Assembly: GCA_030156535.1 (NCBI GenBank)
Contig: JASGMJ010000008.1
Coordinates: 1-64,000 of the forward strand
Length of the DNA stretch: 64,000 nt
Direction: 5' to 3'
Source: Candidatus Sumerlaeota bacterium
Lineage (GTDB): Bacteria; Sumerlaeota; Sumerlaeia; SLMS01; JAHLLQ01
Shown here in pieces: positions 48,341-57,284 of the stretch; position 1 is the stretch's first letter, and each line of letters starts with the position of its first letter. The notes beneath the pieces are model-generated. The model searched no databases. It saw nothing but the letters and a program-made list of their open reading frames with translations, and had not been told where the DNA came from. Position numbers and translations under genes: made by a program.

Positions 48341-51172
48341 GTGCAGGAGAGCTTCGAGCAACAGTGTGATTTCCGGTTTCTCCTGGATATTGCGGAGGGG
48401 CTGCTGCTTGGTATTGATGGCGGCGGAATCGTTCGGCTCGTCAATCGTGCGGGATGCGGGCTTCTGGAAGGAGCCGAGGAGGAAATCACCGGCCGTGCGT
48501 GCCTCGACACGTTTGTGTCCGACGAGGACCGGGATGCGTTCGCCGCCTTGCTGGCTGGTACGGAATCGCCCGGGCCGGAGGGCGCTGCCCACCGGGAAAT
48601 CGCTATCAGAACGCTGAAGGGAAATCGCCGTGTGCTGGCGTGGCGCCGTGGCGCGCTGCCTGCTGGCGGCGTGCTTTTGGCGGGCAGGGACATCACTGGG
48701 GAGAAGGAGGCGCTGGAGCGCCTGACTCGGGCGGAGCGGTTGCTGAAACACGTGGGGCGCCTGGGCCGGATCGGTGGTTGGGAGTTCAACCCCGAGACGC
48801 GATTGGTGGACTGGACCGATGAGGTCTACCACATCTATGGCCTGCCCGTTGGCACGCCCATCAACATCGACAACTCATTGATGTACTACCAGCCGGCAGG
48901 GCGCGAACTGGTGGCGCGGGCGGTGCGTTCCGCGATCGAGGAGGGGAAGGGCTTCGACGTGGAGGCGCCGTTCGAGAACGCACGGGGCGAGCGCCTGTGG
49001 GTCCATGCGGTGGGGAGTCCCCTCATTTCCGAGGGGCGCGTTGTGCGCGTGTGGGGCACGTTCCAGGATACCACGCGGCGGCGCCAGTTCGAAGAGACGC
49101 TGCGCGATCGTGAGACCCAGCTCGCACGCATCGAAGAAATTTCGCGCATCGCGACATGGACCTGGGACATCGAAGACGACATCATGGAGGGCTCCGAGCA
49201 GTTCTACCGCCTCCTGGGGCGGGACGCGAGGACCCTGCTTCTCGACCACGAGACCTTTCTGAAAATCATTCACCCGGACGACCGGGAAGAAACAGCCCTT
49301 CTCATTGGCCAGACGTTGGAGGCCAACACGCCGTACTCCAATGAGCATCGCGTCGTGCTTCCCGATGGCACGGTGCGGTGGCTGCATTGCGAGGGCCGGC
49401 TGACGCTGAGTGCCTCGGGCAAGCCCAAGCGCCTCTTTGGCACCACGCAGGACGTCACCGACCGCGTGATCCGCGAGACCGAGCGGGTGAACTATCTGGA
49501 GCGGGTTCACCGCCAGCAGGCTGCGTTGCTGGAGATCGCCTCGGCCGGCGCGCACGGCACCGAAGAATTCGAGGACATTGCGGGGATGATCGCCGCGAAG
49601 GCCGCCAGGACGTTGAACACGGAGCGTGTGAACGTCTGGAAGCTCGACGAGGCGAAGAGTTCCCTGGTGTGTCTGGTGCATTACGATTTGACGCGGGACG
49701 AGATGGGAACCGAGGACTCCATCGAGGCTTCGGCGTGCCCCAAGTATTTCGAGACGTTCAAGACCGAGCGTTCACTGGCGGTCACGAATACGCTGACCGA
49801 TGAGCGGTTCTCCGAACTCCTCGACGGCTACCTGCGGCCGCGCGGGATTGGGGCGCTGCTCGACGCGCCCATCCGCCTGGACGGCCGCCTGGCGGGCATG
49901 GTCTGCTTCGAGCATGTTGGTGGCCCCCGCCACTGGCACACCGACGAGGTCGACTTCGCCGCCGACATCGCCGAGCAGCTCGCCCTTGCTCTCAATCGCT
50001 GCGAGCGCCGCCGGCTTGAAGCCCAGGTGCTTCAATCGCAAAAACTCGAAAGTCTTGGCGTTCTTGCCGGCGGTATCGCCCACGATTTCAACAACATGCT
50101 GATGGCAATCACAGGGAACGCCGATCTCGCCATGCAGGACGTGGAGAAAGGGCATCCCGCGCGCGAATGTCTGGAGGACATCGAGGTGACGGCCCAGCGC
50201 GCCGCCGGGTTGTGCAAGCAGATGCTGGCCTATTCGGGGAAGGGGCGATTTGAAGTGCAGCATCTGGACCTCTCCGATCTCGTGCGCGAGATGAGGGGAA
50301 TGCTTGACGTGTCCCTCTCGAAGAAGGCCAGGGTGCAGTATGAACTCGCCTCCGATCTCCCCGCCATTTCCGCCGACGCGACACAAGTCTGCCAGGTTAT
50401 CATGAATCTGGCCGTCAATGCTTCCGAGGCATTGATGGATGCTCCCGGCATGATTACCTTTCGGACGTACTGCTTTAGCGGTAACGCGCAGGAGTCCGCG
50501 CCTCTGGATTTCGACGGCGCTCCCGTCAGCGGCCCGCACGTCTGCCTGGAAGTGCGCGACACGGGATGCGGGATGGACGAGGATACGCGCAAGCGTCTGT
50601 TCGATCCGTTCTTCACGACGAAGTTCACGGGGCGCGGGCTGGGGCTGGCCGCGGTGCTGGGCATCGTGCGGGGCCATAGCGGGGCCATAGAAGTTGCCAG
50701 CGAGCCCGGACAGGGCACGACAATCCGGGTGTGCTTTCCGGCCCGTGGTGCCCACACCTGCACCCCGCCCCCCGTCCATCGCGACATGGGCGGATGGCGT
50801 GGCTCGGGCACGGTGCTGCTCGTTGATGACGAGCAGATCGTGCGCACTGTCGGCAGCCGGATGCTCGAGCGCCTCGGGTTCAAGGTTCTCACGGCCGAGG
50901 ACGGCGTGCATGCGATGGAGGTCTTCCACGCGCACGCGGACGAAATCGTGCTGGTGCTGCTGGACCTGACGATGCCACGGCGCGACGGCGAGGAAACGTT
51001 CAGGGAATTGCGGCTCGTGGCCCCCGGTGTGCGCATCCTCATGTCGAGCGGGTACAACGAGCAGGAGCTGATCCAGCGCTTCTCGGGGCAGAAGCTCGTG
51101 GGCTTCATCCAGAAGCCGTATGTGCTCATGCGCCTGCGCGACAAGATTCAGGCGGTGATGGAAGAGGGGTAG
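48341..51172 (+). CDS. PAS-GAF hybrid sensor histidine kinase with C-terminal receiver
   Basis: The 943-residue cytoplasmic-looking sensor has no membrane span. In order it has three PAS-type domains (about 8-120, 135-250 and 265-375), a GAF domain (about 400-550), a HisKA dimerisation domain with the phospho-acceptor His581 in GGIAHDFNNML, an HATPase domain (about 690-800; RDTGCGMDED, GRGLGLAAVLGIV) and a receiver (about 820-943) with Asp875 in LLDLTMPRRDG. GTG 48341 is the likely start. No DNA-binding output partner is adjacent. The stop lies one base from the convergent tmk stop. Confidence 0.92.
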   Translation: MQESFEQQCDFRFLLDIAEGLLLGIDGGGIVRLVNRAGCGLLEGAEEEITGRACLDTFVSDEDRDAFAALLAGTESPGPEGAAHREIAIRTLKGNRRVLAWRRGALPAGGVLLAGRDITGEKEALERLTRAERLLKHVGRLGRIGGWEFNPETRLVDWTDEVYHIYGLPVGTPINIDNSLMYYQPAGRELVARAVRSAIEEGKGFDVEAPFENARGERLWVHAVGSPLISEGRVVRVWGTFQDTTRRRQFEETLRDRETQLARIEEISRIATWTWDIEDDIMEGSEQFYRLLGRDARTLLLDHETFLKIIHPDDREETALLIGQTLEANTPYSNEHRVVLPDGTVRWLHCEGRLTLSASGKPKRLFGTTQDVTDRVIRETERVNYLERVHRQQAALLEIASAGAHGTEEFEDIAGMIAAKAARTLNTERVNVWKLDEAKSSLVCLVHYDLTRDEMGTEDSIEASACPKYFETFKTERSLAVTNTLTDERFSELLDGYLRPRGIGALLDAPIRLDGRLAGMVCFEHVGGPRHWHTDEVDFAADIAEQLALALNRCERRRLEAQVLQSQKLESLGVLAGGIAHDFNNMLMAITGNADLAMQDVEKGHPARECLEDIEVTAQRAAGLCKQMLAYSGKGRFEVQHLDLSDLVREMRGMLDVSLSKKARVQYELASDLPAISADATQVCQVIMNLAVNASEALMDAPGMITFRTYCFSGNAQESAPLDFDGAPVSGPHVCLEVRDTGCGMDEDTRKRLFDPFFTTKFTGRGLGLAAVLGIVRGHSGAIEVASEPGQGTTIRVCFPARGAHTCTPPPVHRDMGGWRGSGTVLLVDDEQIVRTVGSRMLERLGFKVLTAEDGVHAMEVFHAHADEIVLVLLDLTMPRRDGEETFRELRLVAPGVRILMSSGYNEQELIQRFSGQKLVGFIQKPYVLMRLRDKIQAVMEEG

Positions 51173-51173
51173 C

Positions 51174-51803
51174 TCACTTCCCAGCCAACCATGCCTCGAT
51201 GCCGCGGGTGATTTCGGCAGCAACGGTGTCGGGTGGGGCGTCGCCCGGCAGGCGCAGCAGATGCCCCGTCAGGCGGCTGTGCGTCAGGATGCGGTCGTAT
51301 TCGGCGGCGGTGCGGGCGAGGAAGTCGCGTTTGTGGAAGAGTTCGTCGCGGCTGCTGCGTCCGTCGATGCGGGCGACGCAGACGTCGACGGGGGTGTCGA
51401 TAAAGATGGTGAGATCGGGCTCGATGGCGCGTGCGTTGATCTGGGCGACCCACTCGGGCGGGAGGCCGGTGGTGGCCTGGTAGGCGAGCGAGGAGAGGAC
51501 GTAGCGATCGGTGAGGACCCAGGCGCCGGACTCGAGTGTGCGCACGACGCCATCGGTTGCGTTGAACAGGTGATCGGTGCGGTCGGCGGCGAACAGCAGG
51601 GCGAGCGTTGCGGGATCGATGTCGAGGCGGTGGCCGAGGGCCTGGCGAATGAGCAGGCCGATGGGGCCGTCGGAGGGCTCGCGCGAGGTTTCCACGCGCT
51701 CGCCGCGCTCGACGAGCCAGTCGCGCAGGCGGGTGATTTGGGTGGAAGTGCCGGCGCCGTCGAGTCCTTCGAAGACAACAAACTTGCCGCGTGTGGTGGT
51801 CAT
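51174..51803 (-). CDS. tmk: Thymidylate kinase-family protein with altered P-loop
   Basis: It should phosphorylate dTMP to dTDP. The 209-residue protein is a normal length and shows VVFEGLDGAGTSTQ at the N-terminus. It continues with SREPSDGPIG, the DRY motif in VLTDRYVLSSLAYQ, and the LID-type block RIDGRSSRDELFHKRDF. In the P-loop the usual lysine (GKST) is replaced by threonine (GTST). This is unusual, although I recall comparable GTTT variants in some bacteria. ATG 51803 is the sensible start; an upstream extension reads as low-quality sequence. Confidence 0.85.
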   Translation of the reverse strand: MTTTRGKFVVFEGLDGAGTSTQITRLRDWLVERGERVETSREPSDGPIGLLIRQALGHRLDIDPATLALLFAADRTDHLFNATDGVVRTLESGAWVLTDRYVLSSLAYQATTGLPPEWVAQINARAIEPDLTIFIDTPVDVCVARIDGRSSRDELFHKRDFLARTAAEYDRILTHSRLTGHLLRLPGDAPPDTVAAEITRGIEAWLAGK

Positions 51804-51977
51804 GCAGGTTCTCCCTGACAGCGTGCGAGCCGCGTTCCGTCTGGAAGATTGACGGAACGCAATGGTGCGGAGGACGGTTCGGGACCGCAAGAGAGGAAGG
51901 GATGGAGGGTTCCCCGTTGCGTCCCAGGGGTGTCCCCTTCTACCGGAGACGGAATTCGGTTGAGAGGAACCAAGGCC

Positions 51978-52391
51978 ATGGAATTCGTACAAGCACGCGA
52001 TGCCCTGCGAAAGTCACCGGATTTCGCGGAACTCGATTCGTCTGTAATGGGTGTTTTGCTTCTGACTGCGGAAGAGGTGGAGCTTGCCGCCGGGGAAGTG
52101 CTCTTCGAGCAGGGGGTGGATTCGGGCGATCGTTTCTGCCTGCTGGTGGCGGGGGAGCTGTCGGTTGGCGGGACGGGCGGGCTGGAGATCGCACGGCTGA
52201 GTCCGGGTGCGTTGGCGGGCGAGATCGGAATCGTGAGCCCCCAGAAGAAACGCACGGCGGGTGTGCGCGCGGCAACGGCTTGTGCAGTTCTGCAATGGCA
52301 CTTTGGGGCGCTGCCCGAGGCGGCGCGGCAGGTGCTGCGTCCTCATTTGGAGAAAGTTGCGTTCGAGCGTCTGGCGACCGGACTACAATAG
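51978..52391 (+). CDS. Small cyclic nucleotide-binding domain protein
   Basis: The 137-residue protein is a single Crp/Fnr-like effector-binding domain: AAGEVLFEQGVDSGDRFCLL, then LVAGELSVG, GALAGEIGIVSPQKKRTAGV and RAATACAVLQWH. It has no DNA-binding helix-turn-helix. The PBC region carries GEIG followed by KKRTAG in place of the usual R-A-A core, so ligand binding may be altered. It lies 21 nt upstream of the marC gene on the same strand and may be co-transcribed. Confidence 0.82.
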   Translation: MEFVQARDALRKSPDFAELDSSVMGVLLLTAEEVELAAGEVLFEQGVDSGDRFCLLVAGELSVGGTGGLEIARLSPGALAGEIGIVSPQKKRTAGVRAATACAVLQWHFGALPEAARQVLRPHLEKVAFERLATGLQ

Positions 52392-52412
52392 GAAAAGGGT
52401 GCGGGGGGCGCG

Positions 52413-53054
52413 ATGGAATTCGAGATCAATTACTACCTGAAGTCCTTCGTGTCGCTGTTTGCCATCAGTGATCCGATTGGCACAGTGCCGCTGTTCCTTC
52501 TGCTGACGGCCGGGATGACAAAGCACGATTTGCGGCGGACGATGCTCGTGATGATCGGCGTGTCAGCGGGCATTCTGCTGGCCTCGGTGTGGGGCGGGCG
52601 GGCGCTGCTGGAGTTCTTCAACATCGGCATTCCGGCGTTCCGCGCGGCGGGGGGCATCCTGCTGCTGCTCGTTGCGATGGACATGCTGCAAGCACGCTCG
52701 ACGCGCACAAAGCGCACGCCCGAGGAAACCGAGGAAGCGGTGGACCGAGACGACATCGCCGTGATGCCGCTGGCGGTTCCGATGCTGGCGGGGCCGGGGG
52801 CGGTGAGCACGACAATCGTGTATTCCAATCAGGGCGAGACGCTGTTGCACACGATCCTGCTCAGCGTCGTGATCCTCTCGATTGCCGGGACGTCGGGCAT
52901 GATTTTCTGGCTGGCCCAGCCAATCGGGCGCCTGTTGGGCAAGTCGGGGTTGAATCTGGTTTCGCGCCTGATGGGACTGATCCTGGCGGCCGTGGGTGTG
53001 GAATTTATCTTCCACGGCGTCGCTGGGTTCTTCCCGGTGCTCGGGGGCAGCTGA
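52413..53054 (+). CDS. MarC family integral membrane protein
   Basis: The 213-residue protein has about six spans and the MarC/SNARE-type features ISDPIGTVPLFLLLTAGMT at the N-terminus and MPLAVPMLAGPGAVSTTIVY in the middle. The function of the MarC family is unknown; the original link to multidrug resistance was not confirmed. The start ATG 52413 has GGGG upstream and follows the cyclic-nucleotide-binding gene by 21 nt. Confidence 0.88.
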   Translation: MEFEINYYLKSFVSLFAISDPIGTVPLFLLLTAGMTKHDLRRTMLVMIGVSAGILLASVWGGRALLEFFNIGIPAFRAAGGILLLLVAMDMLQARSTRTKRTPEETEEAVDRDDIAVMPLAVPMLAGPGAVSTTIVYSNQGETLLHTILLSVVILSIAGTSGMIFWLAQPIGRLLGKSGLNLVSRLMGLILAAVGVEFIFHGVAGFFPVLGGS

Positions 53055-53115
53055 GCGGGGATTTCAGGGCATTTCCCCGCGACCGTGGCTGGATGAATCG
53101 GGAAGACCGTCCTGC

Positions 53116-54405
53116 TCATCCCGCCAGACGGCTCTTCACACGGTGGGCGGCGCGGATGGCCGTGTCACGGCTGTGTGCCTGCAAGCGCTCGAGCGGCGAT
53201 GCACGGCGCTCCAGAGCCTCGGCGACTTCGCCGTAGAACCCGCCGTCGCACAACCCCCAGGAAAACGGGCAGGCGTTTTCCGCGATGCACATCGGCGTCA
53301 GAAACTGGTGGTGCTTGCGGCTGTGCTCGATGTTGCCCTTGAGCAACATGAGCCAGCGGAATTCCTGGCGGAACTTTGTGCACGCCGCGCCGCGCCAGAT
53401 GCTCTCCATCGTCTGCGCGTGCAGATTGCCGTACTCCTTGTCCGGCATTCCCACGAAGTTGCAGCAGGGATAGACGACGCCCGTTGCGGCCACCGTGGCG
53501 TTGTACCACCCCATCAGGCAGTAGCGTACGCGGCCTCCGGCGGGGTGGTCGGGCTGCTGTTCTTCGGGGCGGGCAAAGCGGCCGGGCGCCAGACGGCCGA
53601 CCGTCTCCATTGCGAAGGCCTGCAGGTCGGCTTCCTCGTCGAGCCAGAAGTTGAGACGCGGGTCGCCCGTGGCGCAGTCGGCGGCAATGACTTCGCCGAG
53701 GAGTTCCTTTGCGTCGGCGATTTCGGCGGCCGTCATTTTCTGTTCGGGTGGAAGGCCGATGATGTTGTTGATCATGATCGAGTCGGCGCCGAGTTCGCGC
53801 CCGAGCGCGTACATCTCGTGAATGAGGCGGAAGTTGCCTTTGTAGTACATGAGCTTGAGCTCGATCTTCGGGCGCTGCCCTTCGGGGGCGGCGTCGCGCG
53901 CGTCGCGCATCGCGCGGATGCCCTCGATCACCTTGTCGAAGGTGCGCGTCGTCGAGCGCATCGTGGCCGCATAGCGCTCGGCATTGGGCTCGTTGAGGCT
54001 GATGGAAATGATGTCGAGCCCCGCGTCAACGAGCGGCCGGGCGAGCTTGGCGAGCGGCGCGGCGTTCGTCGTGACATCCGTGATGCGCACGCCGAGTTCG
54101 AGGCAGAGGTCGATCAGCGCGCGGATCTTTGGATAGACGAGGCTCTCGCCGCCGCCCGAGAGGCGGATGTTGCGCAGGTTGGCCGCCGCGCCCTGGCGCA
54201 GCATCGGCGCAATCATTTCGTCGAAGGGGAGCGTTTCGTCCGCGCGGAACTGCTTGGACGAACAGAAGAAGCAGTCGACGTTGCACTTGTTGGTGGGTTG
54301 GATCTCGATGGTCCAGGGGCTGGCACCGGCATCATTGGCCACGACGGCTTCGAGCACGCGCGCGCGTTCCTGCGCCGTCAGTTTGTCCCAGCCGAGCACG
54401 CCCAT
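53116..54405 (-). CDS. Radical SAM / SPASM-domain protein
   Basis: The 429-residue protein carries the radical SAM motif C41-x3-C45-x2-C48 (PTNKCNVDCFFC), the SAM-binding GGGESLVYPKI and a barrel through about residue 300. Near the C-terminus is a SPASM-like Cys cluster with VYPCCNFVG and CIAENACPF. Such proteins modify peptides or act as anaerobic sulfatase-maturing or heme-maturation enzymes; I see no small peptide substrate or sulfatase nearby, so its role is open. ATG 54405 has AGGAAGG upstream. Confidence 0.88.
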   Translation of the reverse strand: MGVLGWDKLTAQERARVLEAVVANDAGASPWTIEIQPTNKCNVDCFFCSSKQFRADETLPFDEMIAPMLRQGAAANLRNIRLSGGGESLVYPKIRALIDLCLELGVRITDVTTNAAPLAKLARPLVDAGLDIISISLNEPNAERYAATMRSTTRTFDKVIEGIRAMRDARDAAPEGQRPKIELKLMYYKGNFRLIHEMYALGRELGADSIMINNIIGLPPEQKMTAAEIADAKELLGEVIAADCATGDPRLNFWLDEEADLQAFAMETVGRLAPGRFARPEEQQPDHPAGGRVRYCLMGWYNATVAATGVVYPCCNFVGMPDKEYGNLHAQTMESIWRGAACTKFRQEFRWLMLLKGNIEHSRKHHQFLTPMCIAENACPFSWGLCDGGFYGEVAEALERRASPLERLQAHSRDTAIRAAHRVKSRLAG

Positions 54406-54453
54406 GAGCAAACGCCTTCCTGCATGGACGAGACGCGGAGCCCCCCGGATTGG

Positions 54454-54624
54454 TCAAGGAGAAGAGGGGGGTGGTGCGTTGAACTCGCTCTCGAACTGCC
54501 TGACGGTCTTGATGATTTCGGGCCACGTTGGCAAGCGTTCGTCGTAGAAGTAATCTTTCATGGCCAGATAATCGCTCTCCCAGTCCTTGAGAACGTCATC
54601 GGCGGGGACGAGTGCCTGGTTTTG
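54454..54624 (-). pseudogene. C-terminal remnant of an AbiEii-like nucleotidyltransferase toxin gene
   Basis: On the minus strand an open stretch ends ESDYLAMKDYFYDERLPTWP and then EIIKTVRQFESEFNA. This resembles the last 40-50 residues of AbiEii/AbiGii-type toxins as I remember them (D-Y-x-A-M, then PSF-x-E, then a final helix ending in IN or FN). It is interrupted upstream by a stop near 54680. It lies downstream of the DUF6088 antitoxin gene on the same strand, where an intact toxin would end. The rest of the toxin is absent. Identification is by motif memory and needs a profile search. Confidence 0.5.
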
Positions 54625-54762
54625 TCTTACGCACGAACCCGTTTTGCCTTGAGCAGAGGATGGATCTGCGAGTTCTTATGCGCATCGGGTGCTGCCGTTG
54701 AGTTTTGCGGGCCTGTTGAACCTCAGGGTTCGGGCGTCTTCACATATTGGGTGAACTTTCTC

Positions 54763-55314
54763 ATGAAATGGGATTCCGAAAAGCTCGAAAGCTGGAGAGC
54801 CGAGCGAAAGTTGCTTCGCGAGCACAGCCGTTACCTCCCCGGTTGGAGTGATGGCTTTATCGAAGCATGGGGAGAAAACTGGATTCTGTTGCGTGCCCTG
54901 ACCGATGGATGTTGTGCCAATGGCTACAAGGCCATCAAGCGCACTTCGCTGAGATCCCTGACGCCCGCGCCTCATGCGGACTTTATCTGTGAGGCGCTGT
55001 CTCTTCTGGATCAGAAGTGGCCTCCGCACCGCAATCTTCGAGGCTTGGACCTGCGAACTGCGGCTGATTTGATTGTCAGCGTTTTGGAACAAGCTCCCCT
55101 TGCGACAATCCACATTGAGAAAGTCGATCCGGAAGTGTGCTACATCGGTCGAGCTGCATCGGTGAGCCGAGGGAAACTCACCTGGACAGAAATCACTCCC
55201 GATGCCACTTTGGAGGACGAGAAGACGACGCGGAGTGTGAGCGGCATCACCCGAGTAGAGTTGGGCGGAGCTTACGAAACCGCTCTGTGGGCCGTTTTTT
55301 CTAATCGTTCATAG
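54763..55314 (+). CDS. Hypothetical protein inserted in the toxin-antitoxin locus
   Basis: I do not recognise it with certainty. The 183-residue protein starts at ATG 54763 (GTG 54751 is possible). It looks soluble: a charged N-terminus (MKWDSEKLESWRAERKLL), a middle helix-rich part and a C-terminal beta-rich part with YIGRAASVSRGKLTWTEI and GITRVELGGAYETALW. This C-terminal block resembles a widespread uncharacterised bacterial protein family. Local GC is near 50%. It overlaps the convergent antitoxin gene by 14 nt and occupies the place of the missing toxin. It could be an effector, an immunity protein or an unrelated passenger. Confidence 0.7.
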   Translation: MKWDSEKLESWRAERKLLREHSRYLPGWSDGFIEAWGENWILLRALTDGCCANGYKAIKRTSLRSLTPAPHADFICEALSLLDQKWPPHRNLRGLDLRTAADLIVSVLEQAPLATIHIEKVDPEVCYIGRAASVSRGKLTWTEITPDATLEDEKTTRSVSGITRVELGGAYETALWAVFSNRS

Positions 55315-55966
55315 GACCCGTTTGTGCTTCTTGGGTAGTTACCTCGCCAGCTCTTGCGGCCAATTGCCTCAGGATGTCCGCGATCCATGCGGGAGCATAC
55401 CGTGCGTCCTCCCCCATCGAAGCCAGCTCTTTGGGGCTGAAGCGGCTGGTCAGAGTGTCGAGTACCTGCTGGTCCACGGCATCCCTGCCAAGATGGGAGA
55501 GAGCCTGAATGACCAGGCCACTTGGTCTGCCCGCCGTGGCCATCACCCGCGAGTTGCGCCGTTTCAGTTGAATCTCTTGGCGGCCGATCCGGACGAGCCG
55601 GGAAGGGCCATCGGTCAGGTAGGCAATGCGGGTCGGCACCTGGGTCGATAGACCCAGAAGATTGGCGGCATGGGCTCCTGTTGGCTGGAGGCGGCAGCCG
55701 TCGCGTGCCTGCAGGGCCTTTGCCACGGCGTCGGGTGCCGGAGCGAGCGTGCCCAGTTGAGGGTGTGTCCGGGGGAAGTCGTACAGCCCGCGGGCCAGCC
55801 GGCGAATTCTTCCCGTTCGCTGATGACGCATCAGGGCCAGATGCACGGCTGTGGCGCTTCCCAGATCGGCGAAGTCCGCCGGAGTAAAGACAGAACCCTT
55901 TCGATGTCCACGAATTCGAGCAAGTACTTTGAAAGCAATGGATTGTGTTTGCTTTGTGCCAGTCAT
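55301..55966 (-). CDS. DUF6088/AbiEi-like type IV antitoxin-type regulator
   Basis: The 221-residue protein has an N-terminal winged-helix-like part (GSVFTPADFADLGSATAVHL, IRRLARGLYDFP) and a C-terminal domain with GAHAANLLGLSTQVP, TDGPSRLVRIG and IQALSHLG. This is the pattern of DUF6088/AbiEi antitoxins, which repress their own promoter and counter a nucleotidyltransferase toxin. The toxin normally follows directly, but here only a C-terminal remnant is seen about 0.7 kb further. An inverted repeat lies right before its start codon. Confidence 0.8.
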   Translation of the reverse strand: MTGTKQTQSIAFKVLARIRGHRKGSVFTPADFADLGSATAVHLALMRHQRTGRIRRLARGLYDFPRTHPQLGTLAPAPDAVAKALQARDGCRLQPTGAHAANLLGLSTQVPTRIAYLTDGPSRLVRIGRQEIQLKRRNSRVMATAGRPSGLVIQALSHLGRDAVDQQVLDTLTSRFSPKELASMGEDARYAPAWIADILRQLAARAGEVTTQEAQTGPMND

Positions 55967-55999
55967 TTTGAAAGGAAACCTGATTAAATTTCTTTCAAA
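55967..55999 (-). promoter_or_regulatory. Inverted repeat operator candidate for the antitoxin gene
   Basis: TTTGAAAG (55967-55974) and CTTTCAAA (55992-55999) form a perfect 8-bp inverted repeat around an AT-rich centre directly upstream of the antitoxin ATG. AbiEi-type antitoxins are known to bind inverted repeats at their own promoter. No strong ribosome-binding sequence is seen between it and the start. Confidence 0.45.
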
Positions 56000-56160
56000 A
56001 AGAGGGTTGCTCGGAAAGGCTCGCCTGTCAAGTGCAGGTTCGCATCAATGCCCCCGAGCTCCCCCTGTCCCTCCGCCATCCCTCGTCCGGGATTGCCTTG
56101 CGCCAGCGCCCGGGATGCCGCGAGCATCCCGGTTCACCCGACTTGGAGGAAGCCTGAACC

Positions 56161-57273
56161 ATGAAGCTCGCGGACCGGCGCTACCAGATTGATTCCAGCG
56201 GCATTCGCAAGGTGTTCGATCTGGCGGCGAAGCTGAAGAACCCCTGCAATCTTTCCATTGGCCTGCCGGATTTCGATGCGCCGGACGCCGTGAAGGAGGC
56301 GGCGATCGCGGCGATTCGTGGCGGGAAGAACCGCTATACGCAGACGGCCGGGGTGCCCGCGCTGCGCGAACGCCTCAAGCAACTGTATGCCGACCGCGGC
56401 CGCCCGGTGGAGGACGTGCTCGTGGCGTCGGGGACGAGTGGCGGGCTGCTGATGGCGTTCATGGCGCTGCTCAACCCGGGCGACGAGGTGATGATCACCG
56501 ATCCGTACTTCGTGATGTACAAGTCGCTGCCGCAGTTCCTCGGCGCGGTGCCGCGCTTCATTGATTTGTATCCGGATTTCCGGCTGCGGCGCGAGGCGCT
56601 GGAAGCGGCGTGGTCGCCAAAGTGCAAGATGCTGGTGCTGAATTCGCCGAACAACCCGACGGGCGCGGTGTTCTCCACCGAGGAATTGAAGATGGTGGCG
56701 AAGTTCGCGGAGGAGAAGGACCTCGTCGTGGTGAGCGATGAAATCTACGAGGAGTTCTCGTTTGACGGAGTGGCGGATTCGCTGGCGGCGTACACCGATC
56801 CGGCGCGCACGATCGTGATCTCCGGTCTCTCGAAGAGCGCGGCCGTCACGGGCTGGCGTCTGGGGTGGATCACGGGACCGAAGGACTTCATCCTGGCGCT
56901 GTCCGACATCCAGCAATACTCGTTCGTTTGCGCGCCGTCGATGGCGCAGGAAGCGACGTTCGTGGCGCTGGAGCACGACATGGCGCCCGCGCGGGCGAGC
57001 TACACGCAGCGGCGCGACACGATCTACAACGGGCTCGTGCAGGCAGGCTACAACGTCGTCAAGCCCGGCGGGGCGTTCTACATTTTCCCCGAGGCGCCCG
57101 GCGGCGACGGCGAGGCATTCGTGAAGAAGGCGATCGAAAACGAGCTGCTCATTATTCCGGGCAGTGCGTTCAGCCAACGCAACACGCACTTCCGCATTTC
57201 GTTCGCGACGAGCATCGAGCAGCTCAACCGCGGCATCGGCATTCTGGCGGACATCAAGAAGCACTTCGACTGA
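56161..57273 (+). CDS. Class I/II pyridoxal-phosphate aminotransferase
   Basis: The 370-residue enzyme shows NSPNNPTGAVF (substrate/PLP binding), DLVVVSDEIYEEFSF and the catalytic lysine in SGLSKSAAVTGWRLGW (about residue 225). The C-terminal arginine for carboxylate binding lies in NTHFRISFAT. The overall style is that of aspartate-type aminotransferases acting on amino acids such as Asp, Ala or aromatic acids; the substrate is not certain. ATG 56161 follows GGAGG. The stop is 11 nt before the next gene, so the pair probably forms one unit. Confidence 0.92.
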   Translation: MKLADRRYQIDSSGIRKVFDLAAKLKNPCNLSIGLPDFDAPDAVKEAAIAAIRGGKNRYTQTAGVPALRERLKQLYADRGRPVEDVLVASGTSGGLLMAFMALLNPGDEVMITDPYFVMYKSLPQFLGAVPRFIDLYPDFRLRREALEAAWSPKCKMLVLNSPNNPTGAVFSTEELKMVAKFAEEKDLVVVSDEIYEEFSFDGVADSLAAYTDPARTIVISGLSKSAAVTGWRLGWITGPKDFILALSDIQQYSFVCAPSMAQEATFVALEHDMAPARASYTQRRDTIYNGLVQAGYNVVKPGGAFYIFPEAPGGDGEAFVKKAIENELLIIPGSAFSQRNTHFRISFATSIEQLNRGIGILADIKKHFD

Positions 57274-57284
57274 AGGAGGCTGTC

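Noticed and set aside
52996-54762. Long plus-strand frame continuous with the 54763 gene
   Set aside because: The part before 54763 is opposite the radical SAM gene and has shadow composition. Only the last 183 codons look like protein.
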